Origin: Methanothrix sp. | GTDB taxonomy: Archaea > Halobacteriota > Methanosarcinia > Methanotrichales > Methanotrichaceae | Assembly: GCA_029907715.1 (NCBI GenBank) | Contig: JARYLI010000009.1 | Span: 1 to 62,178 of the forward strand | Length of the DNA stretch: 62,178 bases | Direction of reading: 5' to 3' | The notes under the pieces: generated by a model | Told to the model about the DNA's origin: nothing | Databases searched by the model: none | Seen by the model: only the letters and a program-made list of their open reading frames with translations | Part shown: positions 47,285 to 57,658 of the stretch, one piece after another | Layout: each line of letters starts with the position of its first letter | Numbering within the stretch: position 1 is the first letter of the stretch | Made by a program: the position numbers and the translations under genes

Positions 47285-48493
47285 GTGGCCGTCCTCGACT
47301 CGATACATGGCGCAGGGATCATAGCATCGAGACTCAGAGAGCTCGGCATAGATGCAGAGGCGCTAGAGGTATACCACAGCAATCACAGCGTGGAGAGGTT
47401 CTCGCTCGTTGTTGCTCCCGTGCACCTCTCCCCTCAGAACAGCTCACTGTCAGAGGCCAGACGGCTTCGAAAGAGGATCATATCGCACCACAGGGCAGTG
47501 GGGATGATCCTGGGCGAGCGGGACTTCAGGGCTGTTGAGATAACGGGGACGAGGGGGAAGACAACCACCGCCCTCCTGCTGGCGCTTATGCTCTCGCACG
47601 ATATGCGCGTCGTCTCGCACACCACCAGCGGAATCGAGCTCTGGAACCGCGGGAGAAGATCGCTCATCAGATCCGGCCTGAGCATAACCCCCGGGAATCT
47701 CATAGCAGCTCATCAGATCGCATCAGAGGAGAGAGCTGATTTTCTGATCTCAGAGGTATCACTCGGTGGCACCGGAGCATTTGATGTGGGGATTATAACA
47801 AGCCTCGCAGGAGACTACCTCATAGCAGGCGGGTCGATGTGGGCGAGCACCGCCAAGCTCCAGATGCTCTCTCTCTCAGATCCGGATGCGAGGATCGTGG
47901 CGAACACGGATGCGAAGCTCTCTGCTGATATCACATTTGGCCATGGCGGTGATGTGAGGATCTGCAGGAGATCTGCTGAGATCAGGGGGAGATCGCTTCC
48001 CCTGTCGCTGGACGAAGCGCTGGATCTTCCCGCATATTCCGATGGGATCGCCGGTGCGCTGGCAGCCGCCATCTCGATTGGAGTGGATGTAAAGGATGCG
48101 GCGGATGCCCTTGAGGGCTTCCAGGGCTTCGAGGGCCGGATGGCGCGGTATCAGCTCGATGGTGTCAGCTTCATCGATAACTCGAACTCCGGGCTGAAGG
48201 TCTCAGGCATCGAAAGGGCGCTCGATCTCGCCTCTGGTGGTCGCACATGTCTCGTTGCGGGAGAGGATGCAGAGAGCGTCTGCGAGGGTCTGGATATTGA
48301 TGCTCTTGTGAAGATGATCAAGTCGAGAAGGAATGAGATAGACGAGCTCGTGCTGGTCGGAAGGAGGCTTGAGCCGTACGCCCAACAGCTCGGAGGATGC
48401 ACGGCACGCAACTTCCAGGAGGGGCTCGAGGTCGCTCGCAGACTCGTCTCCGCGGGGGACCATCTGGTTTTATGTGTTAAATGCTTCAGGTGA
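47285..48493 (+). CDS. cfbE: Coenzyme F430 synthetase CfbE (Mur-ligase-like)
   Basis: Closes the last ring of F430 by activating the propionate side chain with ATP. 402 residues of the Mur ligase fold: P-loop [19 protein letters not shown] near residue 93, the [19 protein letters not shown] segment and the [18 protein letters not shown] block. The GTG at 47285 lies five bases after the cfbA stop and opens [11 protein letters not shown]; an ATG at 47234 would overlap cfbA. It ends five bases before cfbD begins. Confidence 0.88.
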   Translation: MAVLDSIHGAGIIASRLRELGIDAEALEVYHSNHSVERFSLVVAPVHLSPQNSSLSEARRLRKRIISHHRAVGMILGERDFRAVEITGTRGKTTTALLLALMLSHDMRVVSHTTSGIELWNRGRRSLIRSGLSITPGNLIAAHQIASEERADFLISEVSLGGTGAFDVGIITSLAGDYLIAGGSMWASTAKLQMLSLSDPDARIVANTDAKLSADITFGHGGDVRICRRSAEIRGRSLPLSLDEALDLPAYSDGIAGALAAAISIGVDVKDAADALEGFQGFEGRMARYQLDGVSFIDNSNSGLKVSGIERALDLASGGRTCLVAGEDAESVCEGLDIDALVKMIKSRRNEIDELVLVGRRLEPYAQQLGGCTARNFQEGLEVARRLVSAGDHLVLCVKCFR

Positions 48494-48498
48494 TATCG

Positions 48499-49620
48499 AT
48501 GAGTACAGAAGTTCAGGTTATTCACCCACGCCCCAGCTCGATAGTGGCGGCCCTTTACACCCTGCGTGATCTCGGCGTGGATGTGATCATACTCCACGGC
48601 CCCAGCGGATGCTGCTTCAAGCACGCGAGGTTGCTGGAGGAGGATGGTGTCAGGGTTCTGACCACAGGCCTCGATGAGAAGGGCTTCGTCTTCGGAGGGC
48701 AGGAGCAGCTTGTGAGGCTGCTGAGAAGAGCTGTGGAGCTGTTCCATCCGAAGATCTTAGCTGTCGCTGGAACATGCAGCAGCATGATCATAGGCGAGGA
48801 TCTGCACAAGGCTGTGGTGGATGCGAATATCGGTCTCCCGGTAATAGAGGCTGAGGTTCACGCTGGATACAGGGACAACACAAAGGGTGTGATCATAACA
48901 CTTGAGGCTGCGAGGGATGCTGGCATAATAGATGATCAGGAGCTCCAGCGCCAGAAGAGGCTACTGGAAAAGGCGACAGAGATAGAGCGGCTCTACGGCG
49001 CTGCGAGCAGCGAGTACCTGCCGCCGGAGAGGGGTGACGTCAAGTTCGTCGTTGCCTCCAGACTCCTGGAGCTTCTCATGGATGGCAAAAGGGGGCTCAA
49101 CATACTGAACGCGAAGAAGGAGACCGCATACATGTTCGCGGACATCAATCTCTCACTCATAGAGATTGCCAGGGCTCTTGGGTGTGAGGAGAGGATAAGA
49201 ACGCTTGCGAACCTCGACTCTGATGTGGGACTGCCAAAGGTCAGAGGGGATGCGAGGAACATAGCAGATGCTCTGAAAGATAAAGGCGTGAATTTCGAGA
49301 TCACAGGAGGTCTTGATGAGTATCCAGTTGCGGGAGAGCGTGTGGCGGATATGATCGAGGGAGAGGAGTACGACTTCGCCTTGATATCCGGGGTTCCGCA
49401 TGCGATACCGATCTCTGCACTGGATAAAATGGAGATCTTCTCGGTAACCAACGGGCCCCGGCAGGTCAGGCCCCTGAGGGATCTGGGCCATCATCATGTT
49501 GTTGTGGAGATAGATCTCCACCCCAAGACCATGGGCGTCAGCACGCTCGTCGAGTCTGAGTTCGGCGCCACCCTCAGGGAGGTCGCCAGGCGAAGGGGCA
49601 TCCTTCAAAAACAGATCTGA
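48499..49620 (+). CDS. cfbD: Ni-sirohydrochlorin a,c-diamide reductive cyclase subunit CfbD
   Basis: NifD-like protein, 373 residues, which with CfbC (NifH-like) reduces the Ni-tetrapyrrole ring system. [29 protein letters not shown] and [14 protein letters not shown] carry the conserved cysteines. The ATG at 48499 has GGTGAT before it. cfbB and cfbC are not adjacent, so the F430 genes are split in this genome. Confidence 0.92.
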   Translation: MSTEVQVIHPRPSSIVAALYTLRDLGVDVIILHGPSGCCFKHARLLEEDGVRVLTTGLDEKGFVFGGQEQLVRLLRRAVELFHPKILAVAGTCSSMIIGEDLHKAVVDANIGLPVIEAEVHAGYRDNTKGVIITLEAARDAGIIDDQELQRQKRLLEKATEIERLYGAASSEYLPPERGDVKFVVASRLLELLMDGKRGLNILNAKKETAYMFADINLSLIEIARALGCEERIRTLANLDSDVGLPKVRGDARNIADALKDKGVNFEITGGLDEYPVAGERVADMIEGEEYDFALISGVPHAIPISALDKMEIFSVTNGPRQVRPLRDLGHHHVVVEIDLHPKTMGVSTLVESEFGATLREVARRRGILQKQI

Positions 49621-49764
49621 GCCGCATCCCGCCAGGCGGAGCAGTCAGCATCTCTCCATAAGCTTTCGATATGCTCAGAGGATCCGGCTTGTGGCAACCT
49701 CGCCGTTCATGGGCCAGGGTCGTACGTGCGTGATCCAGCGCACTTTTGAGGGCCGGAGCATCCG

Positions 49765-50064
49765 CTACAGCAGCTCAAGCGCCTCGCGCCCTGACATCCC
49801 CTCTTTTATGCCGAGCTTTCTGGCCGCGCTGTTCGCCTCGAATACCTCCCCTCTCAGGAGATCATCCACTGTTGCCATCAGCCCGCCGGTGCTGGACCTC
49901 ACTCTCGCTGCCGGATAGCCATGCCGATCAAGGGCGCTGACATCATATGCTCCACATCCCACCATTCCACGGTCGGTGACCGCGCAAACCAGCTTTAGAT
50001 AGCCGAGATTTATCACGTAGCCATCCGCGACCTTCCTGCTCAGCTGGATTATCTCATGAATCAA
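49765..50064 (-). CDS. DUF1805 (YunC-like) protein
   Basis: 99 residues. GYVINLGYLKLVCAVTDRGMVGCGAYDVSALDRHGYPAARV is the DUF1805 core. The family is widespread in methanogens and firmicutes and has no known function. It stands alone between cfbD (convergent) and a radical SAM gene. Confidence 0.8.
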   Translation of the reverse strand: MIHEIIQLSRKVADGYVINLGYLKLVCAVTDRGMVGCGAYDVSALDRHGYPAARVRSSTGGLMATVDDLLRGEVFEANSAARKLGIKEGMSGREALELL

Positions 50065-50204
50065 TCGATCATACCTCCTTCATCATTTTGAGTCGAGTGG
50101 TGCACTCGTATTTTAGATCGATAATATGTGACCTGCAGAACTCATGAGGGTCTGTATCAGATGCCGATCGTTACATCCTCTTCGGTGATCCGAGCCGCCT
50201 GCCT

Positions 50205-51092
50205 CTAACACGTCTGGAAGTATATCTTCCCGTCGCGGATGCTGCGGGATATCCTCCCTGCATCCTCGAGTATCTTCATGTACTTCACCGCATCCTCATA
50301 GATCAAACCAGATTCTCTCTGAAGATCCTCCAGTGTCATGGGCTCACGAAGGAGCTCTGCGATCCTCCCCTCCACCCCCTCAGGCACACTCCAGTCCCAG
50401 TCCGGTATCAGCTCAGCACCTCTGAAGATACGGAGCATGCTGAGCATCTCATCTCTCCTCAGCGGCAGGACAGGCTCGGCTGGCGGCCTGACCACAGTGT
50501 TGAGCTGTATCCTGTCCGGCTCGATCTCCTCCGCAGCCCTGGCGATCATCGGTGCATCAACCTCGTTTACGTCCCGGACAAGCATCACCTCGAGCCATAT
50601 CTCTCCGCCGAATTCAGATCTGAAGGCCCGCAGACCCTCGATGATGTTCTCTATTCTCAAACCCGCAGCCGGCCTGTTTATCCTCTCGAAGGTCTCCTGG
50701 GTCGCCGCATCCAGTGAGGGGAGAACGAGATCTGCTTTGGCCACCTCCTCTCTGACATGTCTGTCAATGAGAAGGCTGCTGTTCGTTATGACCGCAATCG
50801 GCCTGTCGATCTGCTTCTTCGCAGCCCGTATGATCTCCCCCAGGCCTGAGTGGAGCGTAGGCTCCCCCGATCCTGCGAACGTCAGGTAGTCAAAATCGAT
50901 ATCTGACACCCTGGAGATCTCCCTGATAACTGCCTCCTCAGGAACGTAGCGATCCCTCTTCATTGTCAGACATGTTGTGGCGCCTATCTCACAGTAGCAG
51001 CAGTCCATGCTGCACGTCTTGAGCGGCAGAAGATCCACGCCCATAGAGAGACCGAGCCTCCTTGAGAGAACAGGCCCGAAGATGTACCGCAT
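50205..51092 (-). CDS. Radical SAM protein with C-terminal winged helix
   Basis: 295 residues. The cluster motif CSMDCCYC (CxxxCxxC) near residue 27, LTFAGSGEPTLHSGLGEII and AVITNSSLLID are typical of the COG0731 type of radical SAM proteins. The last 60 residues (REPMTLEDLQRESGLIYEDAVKYMKILEDAGRI) form a winged helix. The substrate is unknown; relatives touch tRNA wyosine or cofactors. Start MRYIFGPVLSRRLGLSMGVDLLP is the family norm. Confidence 0.87.
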   Translation of the reverse strand: MRYIFGPVLSRRLGLSMGVDLLPLKTCSMDCCYCEIGATTCLTMKRDRYVPEEAVIREISRVSDIDFDYLTFAGSGEPTLHSGLGEIIRAAKKQIDRPIAVITNSSLLIDRHVREEVAKADLVLPSLDAATQETFERINRPAAGLRIENIIEGLRAFRSEFGGEIWLEVMLVRDVNEVDAPMIARAAEEIEPDRIQLNTVVRPPAEPVLPLRRDEMLSMLRIFRGAELIPDWDWSVPEGVEGRIAELLREPMTLEDLQRESGLIYEDAVKYMKILEDAGRISRSIRDGKIYFQTC

Positions 51093-51308
51093 TCCGTAAC
51101 ACAGATGCTTATCTCATTATATCTAAGTTTTGAGGGGATATCCTCTCATCAGTCTCACTGCAGCTCTGCCCACAGTTTCTCAGGAGCCATCCGATTGATC
51201 ATCCATCGATGCGCTCGGACCGCATATCCTGAGGTCCAGATGCCCAAACCGTCAGATTTATCAATGTGCATCATCAACGTAGCTGAACCACATTTGAGGG
51301 TGAAAGAG

Positions 51309-51338
51309 ATGAACGCGTGGGATCGCTTTATCGGGTGA
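51309..51338 (+). CDS. Nine-codon ORF at the head of the synthase gene
   Basis: ATG AAC GCG TGG GAT CGC TTT ATC GGG TGA. The ATG has the best ribosome site in the area (GGGTGA, five bases before it). It ends at TGA directly ahead of the conserved frame of the synthase, which lies in the +1 frame. It is either a leader peptide or, more likely, the true N-terminus of that enzyme, joined by a +1 frameshift or a sequence error. Confidence 0.5.
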   Translation: MNAWDRFIG

Positions 51339-51339
51339 G

Positions 51340-52812
51340 ATAAGATTTCTCGATACCACACTGCGTGATGGCGAACAGACACCAGGGGTCTCCCTGAGCG
51401 CGGATGACAAGCTTCACATCGCGCAGCTTTTGGATGAACTGGGCGTCGATGTGATCGAGGCCGGATCCGCAATAACATCTGATGGTGAGCGCGAATCGAT
51501 CCGTGCCATCGCTTCTGCAGGGCTGAGGGCCGAGATCTGCTCTTTTGCGCGTGCCAGTCGGAAGGACATCGACGCTGCGCTTGATTGCGATGTCGATTCC
51601 CTGCACCTCGTCGTTCCGGTCTCAGATCTCCACATCGAGAGGAAGCTGAGATCTGACAGGGAATCCGTGCTCAGAAAGGCTGTTGATGCCACTGAGTACG
51701 CTAAGGCTCATGGCCTGATCGTTGAGCTCAGCGGCGAGGACGCGAGCAGAGCCGATCTCGATTATCTGGAATCAATTTACCGAGCCACAATCGAGGCGGG
51801 CGCGGACAGACTCTGCTTCTGCGATACTGTGGGCGTGCTTCTTCCTGAGAGGACTGCGGAGATATTTCAGCGCCTGAGCTCTCTGGGCAGACCCGTGAGC
51901 ATCCACTGCCACGACGACTTCGGGATGGCCACCGCGAACACTGTGGCCGCCCTCAGAAATGGCGCTGCACAGGCGCATGTCACCATCAACGGCATCGGCG
52001 AGCGTGCAGGCAACACCAGCCTGGAAGAGGTTGTGATGTGCCTGGAGAACCTTTATGGTATCAGGACAGGCATAAAGTGCAATCTTTTATATCAGATCTC
52101 CAGAGTTGTCTCAAAGAAGACCGGCATACCTGTGGCGCCGAACAAGGCGATCGTCGGGGAGAACGCATTCACGCATGAGGCGGGTATACACGTCCATGGC
52201 CTGATCGCAGACACATCCACATACGAGCCGATGCGCCCGGAGCAGGTCGGCAGGAAGAGGCGTATCGTCCTCGGGAAGATGTCGGGGAGAGCTGCGGTCG
52301 AGCTTGCCCTGCGTGAGTTCGGGATCACAGTAAACGAGGAACAGCTGAACGAGATAGTGAGCAGGGTCAAGGAGCTGGGCGATAAGGGCAAGCGGGTCTC
52401 GGATGCAGATCTCCAGTCGATAGCGGACACGGTGCTCGCAAGGGAGCTGAAGCCCAGGGTACTTCTGGAGGAGCTCACCGTGGTCAGCGGGAACAGGGTG
52501 ACGCCCACCGCTAGCGTGAAGCTGATCCTGGACGGAAGAGAGACTCTGGAGGCTGGCGCAGGGGTGGGCCCTGTGGACGCTGCTGTGAATGCCGTCAGAA
52601 GGGCGATCTCGGGCGTAACAGATATTCGGCTTGAGGAGTACCATGTGGATGCCATAACGGGTGGAACAAATGCCCTGGTCGAGGTATGGGTGACGATGGC
52701 TATAGGAGACAGAAGCATAACAGCCAGGGGCGCAGGGGCTGATATCATAATGGCCTCCGTCGAGGCTGTTCTGGAAGGTATAAACAGGCTGATGCTTTTG
52801 GAGGATAGATGA
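51340..52812 (+). CDS. 2-Isopropylmalate or (R)-citramalate synthase; start unresolved
   Basis: Acetyl-CoA-dependent aldol synthase of the LeuA/CimA/AksA family. [18 protein letters not shown] holds the metal and catalytic residues, [12 protein letters not shown] the metal histidines, [13 protein letters not shown] follows, and the last 110 residues are the regulatory LeuA dimer domain. About 490 residues. The conserved frame has no ATG, GTG or TTG until 51430, which would delete the catalytic start. The stop-free frame opens at 51313. Its place before ilvBNC (four-base overlap with ilvB) suits either leucine or isoleucine supply. Confidence 0.88.
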   Translation: MRFLDTTLRDGEQTPGVSLSADDKLHIAQLLDELGVDVIEAGSAITSDGERESIRAIASAGLRAEICSFARASRKDIDAALDCDVDSLHLVVPVSDLHIERKLRSDRESVLRKAVDATEYAKAHGLIVELSGEDASRADLDYLESIYRATIEAGADRLCFCDTVGVLLPERTAEIFQRLSSLGRPVSIHCHDDFGMATANTVAALRNGAAQAHVTINGIGERAGNTSLEEVVMCLENLYGIRTGIKCNLLYQISRVVSKKTGIPVAPNKAIVGENAFTHEAGIHVHGLIADTSTYEPMRPEQVGRKRRIVLGKMSGRAAVELALREFGITVNEEQLNEIVSRVKELGDKGKRVSDADLQSIADTVLARELKPRVLLEELTVVSGNRVTPTASVKLILDGRETLEAGAGVGPVDAAVNAVRRAISGVTDIRLEEYHVDAITGGTNALVEVWVTMAIGDRSITARGAGADIIMASVEAVLEGINRLMLLEDR

Positions 52813-54482
52813 TGGTCAGGATGACAGGAGCAGAGGCGATTATAGAGTGTCTCAGGCGGGAGGGAGTAGAGGTGATATTCGGCCTTCCTGGCGGAGTTCT
52901 GCTTCCGCTGTACGATGCGCTGTACAGCTCTGAGCTGAGACACATACTGGTCAGGCATGAGCAGGCGGCTGCGCATGCAGCTGATGGATACGCTAGGGCT
53001 ACTGGCAGAGTAGGTGTATGCCTGGCCACCTCTGGTCCTGGCGCGACCAACCTGGTCACAGGCATAGCCACAGCCTACATGGATTCAGTGCCAATCGTCG
53101 CAATGACCGGCCAGGTGAACACAGGCCTTATCGGAAAGGATGCGTTCCAGGAGGCAGATATCACCGGCATAACCATGCCGATAACAAAGCACAACTACCT
53201 GATCAAGAGCTCCAGGGATATACCCAGGGTCTTCAGGGAGGCATTCTACATAGCGAGAACCGGCAGGCCAGGACCGGTGCTGATAGATCTGCCAAGAGAC
53301 ATAACAGTGGACGAGCTCGAGTTCGATTATCCGGAGATAAACCTCCCAGGCTACAATCCATCAACTAAAGTCCACCAGCTCCAGATAAGAAGAGCCGCAG
53401 AGGCGCTGATGACTGCGGAGCGGCCTGTGATATACGCCGGAGGGGGCGTGAGGTATGCGAACGCGCACGAGGAGCTGTTCCAGCTAGCAACGCGACTGAA
53501 CGCTCCTGTGACGACAACGCTGATGGGGATGGGGTGCTTCCCGACAGACCACCCACTCTCCCTTGGAATGCTCGGGATGCACGGGACCAAGTACGCGAAC
53601 CTCGCAGTCCAGGAGGCGGACGTGCTTCTGGCAGTTGGAGCACGGTTCGATGATCGCGTCACAGGGAAGATCGCGAGCTTCGCACCAAAGGCCAGGATAA
53701 TACACATCGATGTGGATGCGGCTGAGATCGGCAAGAACGTGAGGGTGGACATCCCCGTTGTCGGCGATGCCAAGATCGCGCTCACGGAGCTGCTGAAACA
53801 TGTTCAGCAGAGGCCCTGGACAGAATGGAACGAAAAGATACTCTCCTGGAAGAGGGAGTACCCGCTGCGGTACACCAGGGATGAGAACGTGATAAAGCCG
53901 CAGTTTGTCATCGAGAAGATATGCGAGCTCTGCCCGGATGCGATAATAGTCACGGAGGTCGGACAGAACCAGATGTGGGCAGCGCAGTTCTTCAAACACA
54001 GAGATCCCAGAAAGTTCATAACCTCCGGCGGCCTGGGCACGATGGGTTATGGATTCCCGGCTGCGATCGGCGCGAAGATCGGGAGGCCAGAGTGCGAGGT
54101 GATCGACATCGCCGGAGACGGGAGCTTCCAGATGAACATCCAGGAGCTCGCAACCGCTGTTGTCAATGATATCCCTGTGAAGATCGCGATACTGAACAAC
54201 GGGGTGCTGGGCATGGTCAGGCAGTGGCAGACCCTCTTCTTCGGAAAGAGGTACTCGCACACGACTCTCGGCGACGTGCCTGATTTCGTCAAGGTCGCTG
54301 AGGCATACGGCGCCCTCGGTCTCAGAGCCACAAAGCCCTCAGAGGTCGAGGATGTGCTCAAAGAGGGGCTTGCGTCAGACAGGCCCACGGTCATGGACTT
54401 CATAATTCACAGGGACGAGAAGGTATCGCCGATGGTGCCGGCGGGAGCATCACTTAGCGAGATACTGGAGCTGGATTCATGA
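52809..54482 (+). CDS. ilvB: Acetolactate synthase, large subunit
   Basis: TPP enzyme forming acetolactate or acetohydroxybutyrate. 557 residues. [15 protein letters not shown] and [15 protein letters not shown] (catalytic Glu) open the pyrimidine domain; [15 protein letters not shown] is the FAD/substrate part; [15 protein letters not shown] through ILNNGVLGM is the diphosphate-Mg domain. The ATG overlaps the stop of the upstream synthase by four bases and its stop overlaps ilvN similarly. Confidence 0.97.
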   Translation: MMVRMTGAEAIIECLRREGVEVIFGLPGGVLLPLYDALYSSELRHILVRHEQAAAHAADGYARATGRVGVCLATSGPGATNLVTGIATAYMDSVPIVAMTGQVNTGLIGKDAFQEADITGITMPITKHNYLIKSSRDIPRVFREAFYIARTGRPGPVLIDLPRDITVDELEFDYPEINLPGYNPSTKVHQLQIRRAAEALMTAERPVIYAGGGVRYANAHEELFQLATRLNAPVTTTLMGMGCFPTDHPLSLGMLGMHGTKYANLAVQEADVLLAVGARFDDRVTGKIASFAPKARIIHIDVDAAEIGKNVRVDIPVVGDAKIALTELLKHVQQRPWTEWNEKILSWKREYPLRYTRDENVIKPQFVIEKICELCPDAIIVTEVGQNQMWAAQFFKHRDPRKFITSGGLGTMGYGFPAAIGAKIGRPECEVIDIAGDGSFQMNIQELATAVVNDIPVKIAILNNGVLGMVRQWQTLFFGKRYSHTTLGDVPDFVKVAEAYGALGLRATKPSEVEDVLKEGLASDRPTVMDFIIHRDEKVSPMVPAGASLSEILELDS

Positions 54483-54976
54483 AGCACACCATCGCAGTCA
54501 TCGTCGAGAACAAGCCCGGGGTCCTCACGAGGATTTCCGGGCTGTTCAGCAGGAGGGGCTTCAATATAGAGAGCCTCTCTGTGGGAGCCACTGACAATCC
54601 CGCCTACTCCAGGATGACCATCTCCGTCGAGGGCGATGATGTCGTTCTGGAGCAGGTCGTGAAGCAGCTCAGCAAGCTGATCAATGTCATAAGGGTGAGC
54701 AGGCTCGATCCGGAGGAGTCGGTGGAGCGCGAGCTTGCGATCATAAAGGTCAGCGCGAACAAGGATACGCGATCTGAGATCATGCAGATCGTCTCTGTCT
54801 TCAGAGCCAGAATAATCGACGTATCCCCCAGATCTCTCATCATAGAGGTCACGGGGGATGAGAAGAAGGTCGATGCGCTGCAGCACATGCTCCGCCAGTT
54901 CGGGATCAAGGAGATGGCCAGGACAGGCAAGGTCTCCATGGTCAGAGGAAGCAAGGTGGTCCAGGCTGGACCATGA
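54479..54976 (+). CDS. ilvN: Acetolactate synthase, small regulatory subunit
   Basis: 165 residues with an N-terminal ACT domain ([29 protein letters not shown]) that binds valine for feedback inhibition, and the standard C-terminal half ([20 protein letters not shown]). Starts four bases inside ilvB. ilvC follows 12 bases on. Confidence 0.96.
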   Translation: MKHTIAVIVENKPGVLTRISGLFSRRGFNIESLSVGATDNPAYSRMTISVEGDDVVLEQVVKQLSKLINVIRVSRLDPEESVERELAIIKVSANKDTRSEIMQIVSVFRARIIDVSPRSLIIEVTGDEKKVDALQHMLRQFGIKEMARTGKVSMVRGSKVVQAGP

Positions 54977-54988
54977 GGAGGAGTTGTT

Positions 54989-55987
54989 TTGGCAACAATA
55001 TATCGTGATAAGGATGCGGATCTTAGGGTGTTGAAGGACAAGACGATAGCCATAATAGGCTACGGCAATCAGGGGCATGCGCAGGGTGCGAACCTCAAGG
55101 ACTCCGGGCTAGATGTCATAGCCGCAGATCTGAAGGACTCTCCTGCGTGGAAGAGAGCTGAGAAGGATGGCATCAGGGTCATGACCGTGCCAGAGGCCTC
55201 AAAGGAGGCGGATTTCATACAGATACTGCTCCCCGATGAGCTGCAGCCGAAGATCTACAGGGAGCAGATAGCTCCATACCTCGAGGAGGGAAACATACTG
55301 GGATTCTCGCACGGGTTCAACATACACTTCAACCAGATCATACCCCCTGAGTATGTGGATGTCGTGATGGTCGCGCCCAAGGGCCCGGGCGATCTTGTGC
55401 GCCGCCAGTTCCTGGAGGGCAAGGGTGTTCCGTGTCTCGTCGCTGTGAAGCAGGATTATTCCAAGAGCGCGAAGAGAATCGCGCTGGCATATGCAAAGGG
55501 CATCGGCGGGACACGCGCCGGGGTCCTTGAGACCACATTCGCAGAGGAGACCGAGACGGATCTCTTCGGGGAGCAGGTCGATCTCTGTGGAGGAGTTACA
55601 GCGATGATAAAGGCTGCATTCGAGACCATGGTGCAGGCCGGGTACCAGCCTGAGATCGCGTACTTCGAGGCATGCCATGAGCTCAAGCTGATAACAGATC
55701 TCATTCATGAGGGCGGCCTGATGAAGATGTGGAACTCTGTATCGAACACAGCAGAGTACGGTGGTCTCACCAGGGGCGAGAGGATAATAAACGAGCAGTC
55801 CAGGGAGGCGATGTGGGAGATACTCGAGGAGATTAGGTCTGGAGAGTTCGCCAGGGAGTGGATACTTGAGTCTCAGGCAGGACTGCCGGTGAAGAAGGCC
55901 CTGGAGCAGCAGGAATCGGAGCATCTGATCGAGAAGGTCGGAGCAGAGCTCAGAGCGATGATGCCCTGGCTGGGCGAGAAGAAGTGA
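54989..55987 (+). CDS. ilvC: Ketol-acid reductoisomerase
   Basis: Second enzyme of valine/isoleucine synthesis. 332 residues, class I: Rossmann loop [41 protein letters not shown], and Mg ligands in [13 protein letters not shown] and EACHELKLI. The start is a TTG at 54989 after GAGGAG. Downstream, AAATTTTTTATAATAAAA (56005-56022) looks like a T-rich archaeal terminator closing the operon. Confidence 0.96.
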   Translation: MATIYRDKDADLRVLKDKTIAIIGYGNQGHAQGANLKDSGLDVIAADLKDSPAWKRAEKDGIRVMTVPEASKEADFIQILLPDELQPKIYREQIAPYLEEGNILGFSHGFNIHFNQIIPPEYVDVVMVAPKGPGDLVRRQFLEGKGVPCLVAVKQDYSKSAKRIALAYAKGIGGTRAGVLETTFAEETETDLFGEQVDLCGGVTAMIKAAFETMVQAGYQPEIAYFEACHELKLITDLIHEGGLMKMWNSVSNTAEYGGLTRGERIINEQSREAMWEILEEIRSGEFAREWILESQAGLPVKKALEQQESEHLIEKVGAELRAMMPWLGEKK

Positions 55988-56004
55988 TACCACCAGCTCC
56001 ACCA

Positions 56005-56022
56005 AATTTTTTATAATAAAAC
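56005..56022 (+). terminator. T-rich terminator after ilvC
   Basis: A run of six T residues within an AT-only stretch 18 bases after the ilvC stop. Archaeal RNA polymerase ends at such T-runs without needing a hairpin. Confidence 0.45.
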
Positions 56023-56082
56023 AGGCCTTGCCCGCAGGTTGTGCTGAGACATCTGGCAGCCACAGCTGCGGGCTCTCAGACC

Positions 56083-56403
56083 TCAATCGGATCTGCCGGC
56101 AGTGAGCTTTTTGCCGATTATGTAGAGAAGCCCTGCGCAGATCGCAACGCCTATTATCGCGGATGCTATGTACGCCAGTGCAGACTCTGCGAACGTCTCA
56201 GCGCCCGGGAAGGAGTAGTCAGGTATCGGCGCAGACCAGAGAGAACCCAGCGACTCGATGCCACGCGGGACATATCCGAGCTTCTCCTTGACCTCCTCCG
56301 CACCCCACTCGCCGAAGGTCTCACCGGTCGCGAGCAGCCCCAGCGGCACCAGCACTGTGAGAACTGCAAGCGCTGCTATCATCTTTTTAGTGGTTCTGTC
56401 CAT
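56083..56403 (-). CDS. CbiN/PDGLE-type membrane protein
   Basis: 106 residues with two membrane spans (IAALAVLTVLVPLGLLA and ALAYIASAIIGVAICAGLLYIIG) around an outer loop containing TGETFGEWGAEEVKEKLGYVP. The type is the PDGLE/CbiN small subunit that works with CbiM in Ni/Co import. Starts 11 bases after the cbiM stop. Two-span layout and position make the assignment good. Confidence 0.82.
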   Translation of the reverse strand: MDRTTKKMIAALAVLTVLVPLGLLATGETFGEWGAEEVKEKLGYVPRGIESLGSLWSAPIPDYSFPGAETFAESALAYIASAIIGVAICAGLLYIIGKKLTAGRSD

Positions 56404-56414
56404 ATCATCTCCTC

Positions 56415-57104
56415 CTATGCCCTTGAGGGCCTGCCATACGAGAGCAGGGATGGGTCTGCCCTCTGGACGTAAGCAAAGATCAGTGCAGTCACAATCGCCT
56501 CGAGGAAGCTGAAACCGAGCGCGTGCTCAATGATCATTGCAGGAAGCGTCACATCGAGCCCGTATGGCATGTAGAGCGGATATCCTGCAGCGTCCCTGTG
56601 CAGGAGCGGCTGTATCCCGAACATGAATCCGGTCATCGCAGCCGCCAGCGTCAGCGAGACGTACCCCGCGATTGCCGCAGCTATCGTCCTTCTGCCGGAT
56701 GTCACTTCAGAGCTGCCGCTTATTATCTTATAAACATAATACGCTGAGAATGGCATCAGTACAGCCATGTTGAAGCAGTTCGCAGCTATCGCTGTTATCC
56801 CACCATCCCCGAACATCAGGGCCTGGAGCACAAGTGCGACAGATATTGATATCACAGCAGCCCACGGCCCGAGGACTATGCCGATTATCGCACCACCAAC
56901 AGCATGTCCGGTGCTGCCTCCGGGTATGGGGACATTGAACATCATTATCACAAAAGAGAATGCAGCGGAGAGCGCAAGCAACGGGACCTGTCTGGATCTC
57001 AGCTCCCTGCCAAGCCGCCTTGCAGAGTAGACCCAGATGGGGATCATTATGAGCCATGTGGCCACGATCGTGTATGGCCCTAGGTATCCATCCGGTATGT
57101 GCAT
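56415..57104 (-). CDS. cbiM: Ni/Co energy-coupling-factor substrate-binding protein CbiM/NikM
   Basis: 229 residues, seven hydrophobic stretches. MHIPDGYLGPY at the N-terminus is the metal-binding sequence in which the second-residue His coordinates Ni or Co; GGSTGHAVGGAIIG and GDGGITAIAANCFNMA are the other conserved loops. The transmembrane CbiQ and ATPase CbiO subunits are not next to it. The leader contains AATTTATAACC (TATA) and GGTGAT before the ATG. Nickel is needed for F430 and CO dehydrogenase. Confidence 0.92.
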   Translation of the reverse strand: MHIPDGYLGPYTIVATWLIMIPIWVYSARRLGRELRSRQVPLLALSAAFSFVIMMFNVPIPGGSTGHAVGGAIIGIVLGPWAAVISISVALVLQALMFGDGGITAIAANCFNMAVLMPFSAYYVYKIISGSSEVTSGRRTIAAAIAGYVSLTLAAAMTGFMFGIQPLLHRDAAGYPLYMPYGLDVTLPAMIIEHALGFSFLEAIVTALIFAYVQRADPSLLSYGRPSRA

Positions 57105-57174
57105 ATAATCACCAGATGCCCATATCGCCTTTGGTTATAAATTGATTTCGCATGGATATACTAACTAATATGAA

Positions 57175-57190
57175 AATATTTTATAATATT
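57175..57190. promoter_or_regulatory. Palindrome AATATT-TTAT-AATATT upstream of cbiM
   Basis: A perfect six-base inverted repeat with a four-base spacer between the regulator gene stop (57200) and the cbiM promoter, about 40 bases upstream of the TATA box. It could be an operator for the metal-uptake genes or, given its T-run, part of the terminator of the regulator gene. Confidence 0.35.
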
Positions 57191-57199
57191 ACTAAGATC

Positions 57200-57658
57200 C
57201 TAGCGCGCTTGCCTGGAGAGGATCCTGCGTATCCTTGATTCGAGGAGATCAATCTCAGCAGTACCTGACCTGGACCTGAGCAGAGCGAGATCGCGACGCA
57301 GAGGGCCGGCGAGGAGCTCTCTGTCCCCCTGAGCCCGCTCAGCTGCATCTATGAGCTCATGTATCCTTTTGATGCGTTTCTTCACATCTGCAGCGTCCTC
57401 TACCGCCTCCCTGAGCATCCTGAGCGCCTCAGCTGCCCTTCTTCCAGGGCTGGTCAGCTCCGCATACCTCACCCTTCCCTCAGTCCGGGTGGAGACCAGC
57501 CCCGCCTGCTCAAGCTGCGAGAGTATCCGCAGCGTGTGGGCGAACGTCGAGTCGATTTTTTTGGAGATGAGAGATGCATAGGCATGATCGAGCTCGAGGA
57601 TCGCCAGGAGAGCCTGGCAGGGCTTCTCCTTGAGGAGAAGCCTCTCCATCTCATCCAT
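57200..57658 (-). CDS. Winged-helix transcriptional regulator
   Basis: 152 residues. Helix-turn-helix in LISKKIDSTFAHTLRILSQLEQAGLVSTRTEGRVRYAELTSPGRRAAE (about 34-80), then a long helical end (ADVKKRIKRIHELIDAAERAQG). It resembles MarR/ArsR-type regulators; no metal-binding cysteine motif stands out. It lies between a lipoprotein gene (eight-base overlap) and cbiM, so it may control either. The ATG at 57658 is used; a GTG at 57667 adds three residues. Confidence 0.78.
   Translation of the reverse strand: MDEMERLLLKEKPCQALLAILELDHAYASLISKKIDSTFAHTLRILSQLEQAGLVSTRTEGRVRYAELTSPGRRAAEALRMLREAVEDAADVKKRIKRIHELIDAAERAQGDRELLAGPLRRDLALLRSRSGTAEIDLLESRIRRILSRQAR

Noticed and set aside
53484-54260. 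258-codon minus-strand frame opposite ilvB
   Set aside because: Shadow of acetolactate synthase; no independent ribosome site or family motif.
55199-56086. 295-codon minus-strand frame opposite ilvC
   Set aside because: Antisense shadow of ketol-acid reductoisomerase, which has intact motifs on the plus strand.
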